A DNA stretch of 10,488 nucleotides from Clostridiaceae bacterium (GCA_012521455.1 JAAYMJ010000231.1:1-10488); one strand, 5' to 3'; shown: positions 1-6,542, numbered from the stretch's first letter. Translations and numbers: made by a program. Notes: a model not told the origin generated them from the letters alone.

Positions 1-446
1 ATTTCCTCAATGTCCATGGTGGCAATAACAAGCCTTAGCTGCCCAAAGATGATGTCCCTTGCCAAGTCCTGGATTTCGGACTGCTTAAGCCCCAAAAGCC
101 TTTCCGCCGCGTTTTGCATTATCCCTTCTTCCGTTGATATGCCCACCGTAAAACGGGAAGGAACGTCTATCCTTATGTTCTGGTGTGATAGGGCGTTAGT
201 AAGGTCAACGCTTAAGGATATGGGCGTCAAATCCAAAAAGGCATAATCCTGGATTACGGGCCAGATAAAGGCCGCGCCCCCGTGGATACACTTCGCGCTA
301 CGCTGTGTCCCGTCTTTGCCTTGGCCAACTTTACCGTAAATTACTAAAATTTTGTCCGACGGGCACTTTTTATACCTGCTTAAAAACACCAAAACCATGG
401 AAAACAAAATCACTGCGATAACTGTTACTAAAATCAGATGTTCCAA
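1..446 (-). CDS. floT: Flotillin-family (SPFH) membrane scaffold protein, 3' end missing
   Basis: This is the N-terminal 148 codons of a flotillin; the gene continues past the left edge. Flotillins are SPFH-domain proteins that oligomerise at the cytoplasmic membrane and organise membrane microdomains. A hydrophobic segment at about residues 3-22 is followed by KCPSDKILVIYGKVG, then SAKCIHGGAAFIWPV, FLDLTPIS, IRIDVPSRFTVGIS and a stretch through GLKQSEIQDLARDIIFGQLR. These match the conserved start of bacterial YuaG/FloT proteins. The start is TTG at 446: an in-frame TAA lies directly upstream, so no earlier start is possible, and a G-rich ribosome site (AGGGGGT, 452-458) is well placed. It lies 15 bases after the NfeD-like gene and is surely cotranscribed with it, matching the yuaF-floT order of Bacillus subtilis. 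Family call is secure; the C-terminal coiled coil is outside the window. Confidence 0.95.
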   Translation of the reverse strand, partial: MEHLILVTVIAVILFSMVLVFLSRYKKCPSDKILVIYGKVGQGKDGTQRSAKCIHGGAAFIWPVIQDYAFLDLTPISLSVDLTNALSHQNIRIDVPSRFTVGISTEEGIMQNAAERLLGLKQSEIQDLARDIIFGQLRLVIATMDIEE

Positions 447-461
447 TTAATTTACCCCCTT

Positions 462-1136
462 TTATTTTCTTTTTACAATGCATGCGCCCCTGTTGGTTAC
501 ACCTACCACCAGCACCTCCTTGCCCGTGGGAATTTCTTCTTCCTCGTCGGTAATTGCCTCCATTTCCACAAACCTCTCCTGCAAAAGGAGTGTAACTTTT
601 CCTGCGCCGCTTCTTTTGGGCGGGATTTTTAAATAGACGCTCGCGCTTTTACCTATGGCGTTTTGGCTTTTTAAGTTCCCTTTGCTTTCAAGTTTTTGAG
701 CCCACATAATGAACAGGGCTAAAACAAACATAATCGCAAGCCCCGCCAAAAATGCCAAAAATGTTGACAGCGCACCGCCCAGCCCGCTTTTTGACAGCAC
801 TATTCCCGTCCAGCCAAAAACTGAGAAAAAGGCCACAAACCCTCGGAGGGAAAAAAGCCTAAGCCCGCTTAAATCCTCAGCGTCAAAACCCGTGCCGTCA
901 GCGCCGCCGTCAAAAACGCCGCCGGTATCCGTGTCAAAATCCCCGTCAAAATCAAAATCTGTGTCAAAGTCCGCGTCAATAGAGCCGTCGGCGTCAAAAT
1001 CCGAGTCGGCGTCCGAAAACCCCGAAAGCCCGAAAATCAAAAGTATGGTCTGCATTGCCAAAATCACTGTGGCGGGCACAGCAAAGGTGGCAAAGACTTT
1101 TTCTAAAAGCGTTAAATTCTCCCACCAGCCAATCAT
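462..1136 (-). CDS. NfeD-like (YuaF-type) membrane protein with Asp-rich segment
   Basis: This 224-residue protein is probably the flotillin partner. It has a hydrophobic N-terminal segment (about 13-36), an acidic segment (42-88, with 18 Asp, many at every second residue), two further membrane segments (about 97-116 and 124-146), and a soluble C-terminal domain (about 150-224). That last domain contains GKSASVYLKIPP, GAGKVTLLL and GKEVLVVGVTNRGACIVK, which fit the OB-like fold of NfeD proteins. NfeD proteins are typically encoded beside flotillin/stomatin genes, as here. Its ribosome site GGAGGGG is embedded in the last codons of the upstream DUF1836 gene, one base away, which implies translational coupling. 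The acidic segment contains DFDADGSID, the pattern of a calcium loop, but an acidic position-12 ligand is absent. Family call is by topology, C-terminal motifs and context. Confidence 0.85.
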   Translation of the reverse strand: MIGWWENLTLLEKVFATFAVPATVILAMQTILLIFGLSGFSDADSDFDADGSIDADFDTDFDFDGDFDTDTGGVFDGGADGTGFDAEDLSGLRLFSLRGFVAFFSVFGWTGIVLSKSGLGGALSTFLAFLAGLAIMFVLALFIMWAQKLESKGNLKSQNAIGKSASVYLKIPPKRSGAGKVTLLLQERFVEMEAITDEEEEIPTGKEVLVVGVTNRGACIVKRK

Positions 1137-1137
1137 T

Positions 1138-1710
1138 TTAAATCCCCTCCATTATATCCAAGCCTTCAATGTAAATATCCGCTAAATTTTTAAGCCTTGC
1201 TGAAACATATGCGACGGCCATTATCTTGAGAACCTGAAAAACCTTGTTTTTGTGTTCGTGTTTTAACTCCTCGTTTTGTAAAACTTTTTTAATGACATCA
1301 TCCAAATTTATCAAGTCAAACCCATGCTCCTTTGAAATTTCCTTGATTACGTCGGTAAAATAGTAATAAAGCAATGAGTCGCAAATTATATCGTCGGCGG
1401 TATCGTCAAGCCTTCCGTTTACATAGGAGATTAGTTTTGAAATGCTTTCCAAAAGAAGGCTGTCCTTTAACAAATTTATGATAACAATCCTGCAGAACTG
1501 GTCTTTTGAGTACTTTTTTGAAACAGGGGGGCTTACGAATTTGCGCTTGACCCAGTTTTGAACCACATGGGGGTTTAAGCCCGTAAGCTGGGCCACTTGG
1601 GACAAAACAAGGCCCCCTGCCAAAAAAATCGGCTCAATGATTTCTTTGGCGGAAAAATCCTTCATAAAATCTATTTCTATTGTTGTTCCAGGCAAACGGT
1701 CCAGTTTCAT
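1138..1710 (-). CDS. DUF1836 helix-turn-helix protein, putative transcriptional regulator
   Basis: This 190-residue protein fits the DUF1836 family of Firmicutes, which carries a MerR-like DNA-binding region. A helix-turn-helix is visible at about residues 34-62 (LVLSQVAQLTGLNPHVVQNW, then VKRKFVSPP), followed by a helical region with YSKDQFCRIVIINLLKDSL. No enzymatic motif is seen. An upstream ATG at 1743 is in frame, but it overlaps the -10 hexamer of the promoter (1742-1747) and would lie upstream of the transcript. The ATG at 1710 has AGAGG at a good distance and is chosen. It is the first gene of the operon with the NfeD-like protein and flotillin, so it is the obvious candidate regulator of that operon and perhaps of itself; that role is inferred from position only. 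Confidence 0.85.
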   Translation of the reverse strand: MKLDRLPGTTIEIDFMKDFSAKEIIEPIFLAGGLVLSQVAQLTGLNPHVVQNWVKRKFVSPPVSKKYSKDQFCRIVIINLLKDSLLLESISKLISYVNGRLDDTADDIICDSLLYYYFTDVIKEISKEHGFDLINLDDVIKKVLQNEELKHEHKNKVFQVLKIMAVAYVSARLKNLADIYIEGLDIMEGI

Positions 1711-1741
1711 AACACAACCTCTTTCGATTCTTGTGCCCCCC

Positions 1742-1770
1742 ATTATATCACATGGTCATTTGATTGTCAA
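1742..1770 (-). promoter_or_regulatory. Consensus sigma-A promoter of the DUF1836-NfeD-flotillin operon
   Basis: Reading the minus strand, a perfect -35 TTGACA (1765-1770) is separated by 17 bases from a perfect -10 TATAAT (1742-1747), with a TGA extension directly before the -10. Transcription should start near 1735, giving a leader of about 25 bases to the ATG at 1710. It stands back to back with the plus-strand promoter at 1841-1869. Such a strong promoter suggests that control, if any, is by a repressor. Confidence 0.88.
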
Positions 1771-1779
1771 TAGCAATCA
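1761..1779. promoter_or_regulatory. Inverted repeat over the -35 box, possible operator
   Basis: TGATTG (1761-1766) and CAATCA (1774-1779) form a 6-bp inverted repeat with a 7-base spacer, covering the -35 hexamer of the flotillin operon promoter. A dimeric regulator bound here would block RNA polymerase. The adjacent DUF1836 protein is the natural candidate, but short AT-rich palindromes occur by chance, so this is tentative. Confidence 0.3.
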
Positions 1780-1840
1780 TATATTTTTTTGTAATGGTCG
1801 TTTTAATTTTATTTATGGTTATGCGAACTTTGAAAACCAA

Positions 1841-1869
1841 TTGACTAAAGTAGCTGAAAGTGTTAAAAT
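1841..1869 (+). promoter_or_regulatory. Sigma-A promoter of the activase-thioesterase-DUF554 operon
   Basis: TTGACT (1841-1846) and TAAAAT (1864-1869) are spaced by 17 bases, and TGT precedes the -10, forming an extended -10. The predicted start is near 1876, leaving a leader of about 47 bases before the ATG at 1923. Confidence 0.75.
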
Positions 1870-1922
1870 TTATATTGACTCGTTTTTGGATTAATTTTCG
1901 TAAAAAGAGGGATGTTGCCAAT

Positions 1923-2888
1923 ATGAACATTTATCTTGGCGTTGACGTTGGCTCTGTGAGCACAAACGTGGTTGCAATCGACGAAGCCGGGGAAGTCTTG
2001 TTCAGCAAATATATCCGCACAAACGGCCAGCCAATTGAAGCCGTGAAACGGGGCTTTTCCGACCTTTATGAAAACATCAAAAACAGGGGCTATAACGTTT
2101 GCGGGGTTGGCACCACAGGCAGCGGCAGGCAGCTTGTGGCTTTAATGATAGGGGCGGACGTTGTCAAAAACGAAATCACGTCCCACGCCACCGCGACCGT
2201 TTATTTCCATAAAGATGTCCGGACTATTTTTGAAATCGGTGGGCAGGACTCAAAAATAATTTTAATTAAAGACGGAATGGTTGTGGATTTTTCCATGAAC
2301 ACGGTATGCGCCGCGGGAACGGGGTCATTTCTGGACCACCAGGCGGAACGCCTGGGTGTTCCCATTCAAGAGTTCGGGGAACTGGCTTTGCAAAGCAAAA
2401 ACCCGTGCCGCATTGCGGGACGCTGCACTGTGTTTGCGGAGTCAGACATGATCGCAAAACAGCAGTACGGCTTTTCAAAGGCGGATATTATAAACGGGCT
2501 TTGCGAAGCGTTAGTTAGAAACTACATAAACAATCTGGGAAGGGGAAAAACCTTAGAGCCCCCCTTCGTGTTCCAAGGCGGGGTTGCCGCCAATCGCGGG
2601 ATTGTGAGGGCTTTTGAAAAAGAAGTCGGCCATGAAATCATAATCCCGAAATACTTTGACGTTATGGGCGCGGTGGGGGTTGCGCTAATCGCAAAGCGCC
2701 ATATGGAACTAACCGGCCAAAACACCAAGTTCCGCAGTTTTGATTTGATAAATCTGGACTTTACGCCCACAAGCTTTGAATGTTCGGGCTGTTCCAATTT
2801 ATGCGAAGTTATAAAAGTGTCCTCAAATGGGCGGCCCATTGCCATGTGGGGCGATAAATGCGGAAAATGGAGTTCAAGCGTTAGCTAA
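1923..2888 (+). CDS. Acyl-CoA dehydratase activase (BadF/BadG/HgdC-type ATPase)
   Basis: This 321-residue ASKHA-fold ATPase belongs to the family that drives ATP-dependent electron transfer to 2-hydroxyacyl-CoA dehydratases or benzoyl-CoA reductases. Visible motifs are the phosphate-binding loop GVDVGSVSTN (6-15), GVGTTGSGR (61-69), IGGQDSK (105-111), CAAGTGSFLDHQAERLG (129-145), GRCTVFAESDMIA (166-178) and FQGGVAAN (217-224). Cys129 and Cys168 correspond to the two cysteines that, in known homologs, hold one [4Fe-4S] cluster between two subunits. An added C-terminal cluster has Cys287, 290, 294 and 313 (CSGCSNLC and DKCGKW), which could bind another metal centre. The start at 1923 is chosen because GAGGG precedes it and the conserved domain begins there; an upstream ATG at 1860 precedes the predicted transcript start. 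No dehydratase subunit is adjacent, so the substrate is unknown. Confidence 0.93.
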   Translation: MNIYLGVDVGSVSTNVVAIDEAGEVLFSKYIRTNGQPIEAVKRGFSDLYENIKNRGYNVCGVGTTGSGRQLVALMIGADVVKNEITSHATATVYFHKDVRTIFEIGGQDSKIILIKDGMVVDFSMNTVCAAGTGSFLDHQAERLGVPIQEFGELALQSKNPCRIAGRCTVFAESDMIAKQQYGFSKADIINGLCEALVRNYINNLGRGKTLEPPFVFQGGVAANRGIVRAFEKEVGHEIIIPKYFDVMGAVGVALIAKRHMELTGQNTKFRSFDLINLDFTPTSFECSGCSNLCEVIKVSSNGRPIAMWGDKCGKWSSSVS

Positions 2889-2900
2889 AGGGGAATTTGT

Positions 2901-3371
2901 ATGGAAAAACACGCCGATTTATCCATAGTGGAAAGAAGCGAACTGGTTTTGCCTAATGACACGAATTTATTGGGAAATCTCATGGGCGGGCGGCTCATGC
3001 ACTCAATTGACGTGGTAGGCGCCATTGCCGCCACAAAACACGCGGGCCATATTGTGGCCACCGCCGCCATGGACCATATGGATTTCCGCCATCCCATAAA
3101 AATGGGGGATTTGGTGACCCTTTGCGCAAAAGTTATCTGGACCGGCAGGACTTCCATACAGGTGCGCGTAAAGGTTTATGCCGAAAACATGATTACCGGG
3201 ACAAAAGTGTTATCAAATAAGGCTTATATAACTTACGTTGCGTTGGACAGCGAAGGAAAACCCACACCGGTTCCAAAAGTCATTGTGGAAGACCCCGAAG
3301 ATATCGCGGACTTTGAAAAAACCCAAAAGCTTTATTTGGAAAGAAAACAAAAAGAAAAAAATAATAAGTAA
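2901..3371 (+). CDS. Hotdog-fold acyl-CoA thioesterase (YkhA/ACOT7-like)
   Basis: This 156-residue cytoplasmic enzyme should hydrolyse acyl-CoA to free acid and CoA. It is a single hotdog domain of the YciA/YkhA/BACH type. LPNDTNLLGNLMGGRLMHSI (17-36) includes the conserved Asn22 and Gly-Gly pair and is followed by Asp37; ATAAMDHMDFRHPIKMGD (53-70) and GRTSIQVRVKVY complete the fold. The C-terminal tail is rich in Lys and Glu. AAGGGG precedes the ATG, which lies 12 bases after the activase stop, so the two are cotranscribed. The pairing with an activase suggests CoA-thioester metabolism, but the substrate cannot be read from the sequence. Confidence 0.92.
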   Translation: MEKHADLSIVERSELVLPNDTNLLGNLMGGRLMHSIDVVGAIAATKHAGHIVATAAMDHMDFRHPIKMGDLVTLCAKVIWTGRTSIQVRVKVYAENMITGTKVLSNKAYITYVALDSEGKPTPVPKVIVEDPEDIADFEKTQKLYLERKQKEKNNK

Positions 3372-3383
3372 AGAAGGTTTGTC

Positions 3384-4115
3384 ATGCCAGGAATAGGGAC
3401 TTTAGTAAATATTGCAACAATTTTTCTAGGTTCACTCATTGGAGTTTTCTTTAATAAGCTCATCCCACAAAAAGTTAAAGACACCGTAATCCAAGGGGTG
3501 GGATTGGCGGTTATATTAATAGGCCTTTCCGGGGCAATCAGGTCAAATGTTTTTGTTGATATAAACAACAATTTTAAACTCGACTCCCAATATACCCTGA
3601 CATTAATTTTATCCTTGGTAATAGGCGGAGCGGTTGGTGAAATCATTGATATTGAGGCGCACCTTGACAGCTTCGCGAAAAAATTTGAGCAAAAGCTTTC
3701 TTTCTCGGGAAGTTTTGCCCAGGGCTTTGTTACCGCGACTTTGGTTTTCTGCGTAGGCGCCATGGCAATTGTTGGCTCTTTGGAAGATGGTATAAGCCAC
3801 AACCCCGACACTTTAATCGCAAAAGCAACGCTTGACGGCATTTCTTCCATGATTTTTTCCTCCACGCTGGGGATAGGGGTAATGTTTTCCATCTTTCCCG
3901 TTGGAATTTACCAAGGATTGATAACTTTCCTTGCCGCGTTCATAGCCCCGTTTTTAACCGACGCGGTAATCGCCCAAATGTCGTTGGTGGGCTCAATGCT
4001 GATTTTCTGCATTGGGTTAAATATGCTAAATATTTCAAAGCTTAAGGTGGGAAACCTTCTTCCCGCAATATTCATGCCGCCAATATTTGATTTGGTATTA
4101 AGGCTTATCAAATAA
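3384..4115 (+). CDS. DUF554 family multi-pass membrane protein
   Basis: This 243-residue integral membrane protein matches the DUF554 (YdfK/YqgA) family of unknown transport-like function. It opens with GIGTLVNIATIFLGSLIGVF and contains VKDTVIQGVGLAVILIGLSG, LILSLVIGGAVGEIIDIEA and FCVGAMAIVGSLEDGISHNP, all typical of the family. Six or seven hydrophobic segments are visible, glycine-rich in the first half. The length is about the family norm. AGAAGG precedes the ATG, 12 bases after the thioesterase stop, making it the last gene of the operon, directly before a strong terminator. No function should be assumed from its neighbours. Confidence 0.9.
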   Translation: MPGIGTLVNIATIFLGSLIGVFFNKLIPQKVKDTVIQGVGLAVILIGLSGAIRSNVFVDINNNFKLDSQYTLTLILSLVIGGAVGEIIDIEAHLDSFAKKFEQKLSFSGSFAQGFVTATLVFCVGAMAIVGSLEDGISHNPDTLIAKATLDGISSMIFSSTLGIGVMFSIFPVGIYQGLITFLAAFIAPFLTDAVIAQMSLVGSMLIFCIGLNMLNISKLKVGNLLPAIFMPPIFDLVLRLIK

Positions 4116-4120
4116 AAAAC

Positions 4121-4149
4121 AAAGCCCAATGAATTCTCATTGGGCTTTT
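4121..4149 (+). terminator. Bidirectional intrinsic terminator
   Basis: A perfect 12-bp stem (4121-4132 with 4137-4148) with loop ATTC closes the plus-strand DUF554 operon, ending in TTTT. On the opposite strand the same stem is followed by GTTTTTTATT, so it also serves the minus-strand acetyltransferase that ends at 4191. Confidence 0.92.
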
Positions 4150-4190
4150 AATTTTGTAGCGCAGGTTATGAAATTTTTAGCTTATAAATA

Positions 4191-4695
4191 TCATTCATCA
4201 AATTTTTCCGCCAGTTTTACCAGCGCGTCCCCCGCTACCCTGTATACAGTCCATTCATCCATGGCCACCGCCCCCATTTTTTTATAAAACCCGATGGAGG
4301 GGGTGTTCCAGTCCAAACACCACCATTCAAGCCTTCCGCAATTTCTTTCAATACAAAGCTTCGCTAGGAATGAAAGCATCATCTTCCCTATGCCTTTTCC
4401 CCGCATATGGGGTTTTACATATAAATCTTCTAAGTAAATGCCCTCTTTTCCTAAAAAAGTTGAAAAGTTGTGGAAAAAAAAGCGCAAAGGAGACAGGCGT
4501 TCCTTTATATTCACCTATAATCACTTCCGCCCTTTTTCTCTCAAAAAGGGATTTTTCTAAGATTTCTTCCGTCGCGGTTACCTCATCCAGCATTTTTTCA
4601 TAATCCGCAAGTTCCTTAATAAATTCCAAAATCAAGGGCACATCTTCAATTTGGGCAAACCTGATTTTAAAATCTTCTAACATCTGAATACCCAC
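4191..4695 (-). pseudogene. GNAT N-acetyltransferase (diamine acetyltransferase-like), frameshifted
   Basis: Two overlapping reading frames together encode one GNAT protein of about 167 residues, similar to the spermidine/spermine acetyltransferase type. The first part has FKIRFAQIEDVPLILEFIKE and AEVIIGEYKGTPVSFALFF. The second has FFFHNFSTFLGKEGIYLEDL, then YVKPHMRGKGIGKMML with the acetyl-CoA loop (RGKGIG), and WWCLDWNTPSIGFYKKMGA. The frames join at eight A's on the plus strand (4474-4481, T8 in the gene); seven would restore ALFFHNFSTF, the sequence expected for the family. As written, translation leaves the domain and stops at 4348. The region length (505 bases) is exactly one base over a whole number of codons. 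The start is probably GTG at 4695, with GAGAGG five bases upstream; ATG at 4683 is the alternative. It could be a sequencing error, a recent pseudogene or a slippage-expressed gene. Confidence 0.85.
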
Positions 4696-4711
4696 AAAAA
4701 CCTCTCTGTAA

Positions 4712-4732
4712 AAAGACAGGGATTTTATCCCT
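4712..4732 (-). terminator. Weak hairpin between small membrane gene and acetyltransferase
   Basis: On the minus strand AGGGAT and ATCCCT form a 6-bp stem with loop AAA (4718-4732), followed by GTCTTTTT. It could be an attenuator or weak terminator after the gene ending at 4768, but the stem is short and the U run is offset by three bases. Confidence 0.3.
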
Positions 4733-4767
4733 ATCACAGGCTTTTAAAATTGCGTTTTTAATATGTA

Positions 4768-5220
4768 TTAATCCTTGTTTTTCATCTGTTCTTCCAGCTT
4801 TTTTAAAAACTCTTCACTTGGGGAAAAGGCAAATTTGCCGCCTTTGTGGACCAGGATATACATATTATTGCTTTTACCGTATTTTTTCCTTATATAAGTG
4901 TTGCCGCTTTTCTTTTTAACCTCCAAAATGTCCTCAAGGGTTATTGCCTCCAAAACAGGGTTTAACACCCCCTGGCTGCGTTCAATATAAAGGCACTGCT
5001 TTGTAAGGGTGTAGTCATAGGTTACCAAATCGCTCATCATAATGTGGTGAATGTACCTTGCCGCCGCCAAAATTATGACAAGCTGGAAAATATGCGGGTA
5101 TGGGAAGGATTTAACCAAAACTAGCAAAAACCCTGCAATAAGCACCCCTAAAAGGACTAGCAGGTAATTTTTCAACATATTCCCCTCAGGCTTTACGCTT
5201 TGTTTAATAATAATTTCCAT
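4768..5220 (-). CDS. Small membrane protein with possible PH-like domain, unknown function
   Basis: I do not recognise a named family. The 150-residue protein has a hydrophobic hairpin: one segment at about 17-37 and a second at about 44-58, then a soluble region. That region reads TYDYTLTKQCLYIERSQGVL, AITLEDILEVKKKSG and FAFSPSEEFLKKLEEQMK; the pattern of short strands ending in a charged helix resembles small bacterial PH-like domains, which is inference only. Its ATG at 5220 overlaps the coaX stop by one base (TAATG), implying translational coupling. A second ATG at 5178 has GAGGGG only three bases upstream and would leave 136 residues. Position inside the coaX operon gives no firm clue to its role. 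Confidence 0.75.
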   Translation of the reverse strand: MEIIIKQSVKPEGNMLKNYLLVLLGVLIAGFLLVLVKSFPYPHIFQLVIILAAARYIHHIMMSDLVTYDYTLTKQCLYIERSQGVLNPVLEAITLEDILEVKKKSGNTYIRKKYGKSNNMYILVHKGGKFAFSPSEEFLKKLEEQMKNKD

Positions 5221-5996
5221 TACCTATCCCCCGCATAACTTTCATATATATATTTCAGGCCTTCCAATGTAAGGTTTGGCTCAAAGTGGTCAATTTTTTC
5301 TGAAACCTCGTAAAACATCCTGGAAAGGCCGCCTGTGGCTATAACTTTTATATTTTCTTCCCGCATTTCATCCTTTAGCTTATCCACCAAATACTCAATT
5401 TGCCCCAAATAGCCGAAAAACACCCCCGATTGCATGCTGGCAACGGTGCTTTTGCCGATTACCCTCTCCGGTTTGCTGATTTCAATCCTGGGAAGCTTCG
5501 CGGTCTTTGTAAAAAGGGCGTCCAATGAAATTTTTACCCCCGGGCAGATTGCCCCGCCAAGATAGTTATTGCGCCCGTCAACCGCGCAAAAAGTGGTAGC
5601 GGTCCCAAAATCAATTATAATCAACGGGCCGCCGTATTTTTTAATGGCCGCAAAAGCGTTAACCAATCTATCCGCCCCCACTTCACCGGGGTTGTCGTAT
5701 AAAATGTTAATATCTTTTATAATATCTTTAGTTACTATAACTGGGTCAACGCGCATGTATTTTTCCACCGCCCTGACCAAAGAATACATAACCGGCGGCA
5801 CAACGGAAGAAATGATAACCCCTTTTATTTCCTCGGCTTTTATATTGTTATAGGACAAAAGCTGCAAAAAAATCATGCCGTACTCATCACGGGTGCGCTC
5901 TGTGGATGTGGCAATCCTAAAGCTTTTGTATAATGAGCCGTCTTTAAACGCACCCATTACAATGTTGGTATTCCCTACGTCTATGGCAAAAAGCAT
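5220..5996 (-). CDS. coaX: Type III pantothenate kinase
   Basis: CoaX phosphorylates pantothenate with ATP, the first step of coenzyme A synthesis; the type III enzyme resists feedback by CoA and typically needs a monovalent cation. The 258-residue length is normal. Motifs seen are IDVGNTNIVMGAF (5-17, phosphate loop with Asp6), ISSVVPPVM (62-70), NPGEVGADRLVNAFAA (102-117, with the likely catalytic base Asp109), IIDFGTATTF (127-136, Asp129), GGAICPGVKIS, and ATGGLSRMF near the C-terminus. The ATG is preceded by AGGGGGAAAG, which overlaps the stop codon of the upstream phosphoesterase gene; the gap is 12 bases. It sits in a minus-strand operon of four genes and overlaps the next by one base. 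Confidence 0.97.
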   Translation of the reverse strand: MLFAIDVGNTNIVMGAFKDGSLYKSFRIATSTERTRDEYGMIFLQLLSYNNIKAEEIKGVIISSVVPPVMYSLVRAVEKYMRVDPVIVTKDIIKDINILYDNPGEVGADRLVNAFAAIKKYGGPLIIIDFGTATTFCAVDGRNNYLGGAICPGVKISLDALFTKTAKLPRIEISKPERVIGKSTVASMQSGVFFGYLGQIEYLVDKLKDEMREENIKVIATGGLSRMFYEVSEKIDHFEPNLTLEGLKYIYESYAGDR

Positions 5997-6008
5997 ATAT
6001 CTTTCCCC

Positions 6009-6479
6009 CTACATTAGTTTAAAAATCATGGCTTTAAGTTTATTTTTTTCAATCTCCAAAACCCCGGCGCTTGGCGCATAATCCCTAGGCCTTGACGGGC
6101 TTCCCGGGTTTAAGAATATAATGTCCTCATAAGTTTCATAAAAGGACCTGTGGGTGTGGCCGAAAAGCACCGCGTGGGCTCCTTTTTCCTGTGCCCTGTA
6201 CATCAGGCGGTTTAGGGTATAATGCACGTCAAACTGGTGCCCGTGGCAAAGGTATATCTTATAGCCGCCAAAATCCACAACCTGTTCTGCCGGGGCTAGG
6301 GAAAAATCATTGTTTCCCTTAACATAATGTATTGGAATATGGGAAAACTCCTCTTTTAGCTTTATTGCGTCCCTCACCAAATCCCCAAGATGAAAAATCA
6401 CATCGGGGGACGTGAGTTTTATTGCGCTTTTGGCGTTTTTTATATCCCCGTGGGTATCAGAAATCACCAACGCCCTCAT
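6009..6479 (-). CDS. YfcE/MJ0936-type metallophosphoesterase
   Basis: This 156-residue binuclear-metal phosphodiesterase has the full calcineurin-like motif set: SDTHGD (7-12, Asp8 and His10), HLGD (30-33), KGNND (54-58), CHGHQFD (78-84) and FGHTH (106-110). The compact length and the NPGSPSRPRD ending are typical of the YfcE/MJ0936 family, whose in vitro activity is on phosphodiesters and whose cellular substrate is generally unknown. The start at 6479 is chosen because GGAGG lies seven bases upstream and the domain begins there; an upstream in-frame ATG at 6554 precedes the promoter. It is the first gene of the operon with coaX. Confidence 0.93.
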   Translation of the reverse strand: MRALVISDTHGDIKNAKSAIKLTSPDVIFHLGDLVRDAIKLKEEFSHIPIHYVKGNNDFSLAPAEQVVDFGGYKIYLCHGHQFDVHYTLNRLMYRAQEKGAHAVLFGHTHRSFYETYEDIIFLNPGSPSRPRDYAPSAGVLEIEKNKLKAMIFKLM

Positions 6480-6513
6480 ATTATGCCTCCAAATGTTCCT
6501 TTTGATTAAAGAG

Positions 6514-6542
6514 ATTTTACCACTTGGCAAATTTTTCGTCAA
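6514..6542 (-). promoter_or_regulatory. Sigma-A promoter of the phosphoesterase-coaX operon
   Basis: On the minus strand TTGACG (6537-6542) and TAAAAT (6514-6519) are separated by 17 bases, with TGG forming an extended -10. The predicted start near 6507 leaves about 28 bases to the ATG at 6479 and excludes the ATG at 6554. Confidence 0.78.

Noticed and set aside
280..310. Imperfect palindrome around CTTCGCGCTACGCTG
   Set aside because: It lies inside flotillin codons, the symmetry is imperfect and no T tract follows, so it is not treated as a terminator or regulatory site.
709..1185. Plus-strand 158-codon frame rich in Ser, Lys and Pro
   Set aside because: It is the mirror of the Asp-rich repeat and membrane segments of the NfeD-like gene, has no ribosome site, and its low-complexity content is explained by the opposite strand.
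2306..2518. 70-codon frame inside the activase gene, plus strand
   Set aside because: It is a shifted-frame shadow of the conserved Cys/Gly-rich activase motifs and has no independent start signal.
3332..3892. Minus-strand 186-codon frame opposite the DUF554 gene
   Set aside because: The plus strand encodes a clear family member with ribosome site and operon context; the antisense frame lacks a ribosome site and recognisable motifs.
4740..4790. Possible separate promoter for the acetyltransferase
   Set aside because: A TAAAAT is present near 4722-4727 on the minus strand but no acceptable -35 lies at 16-18 bases.
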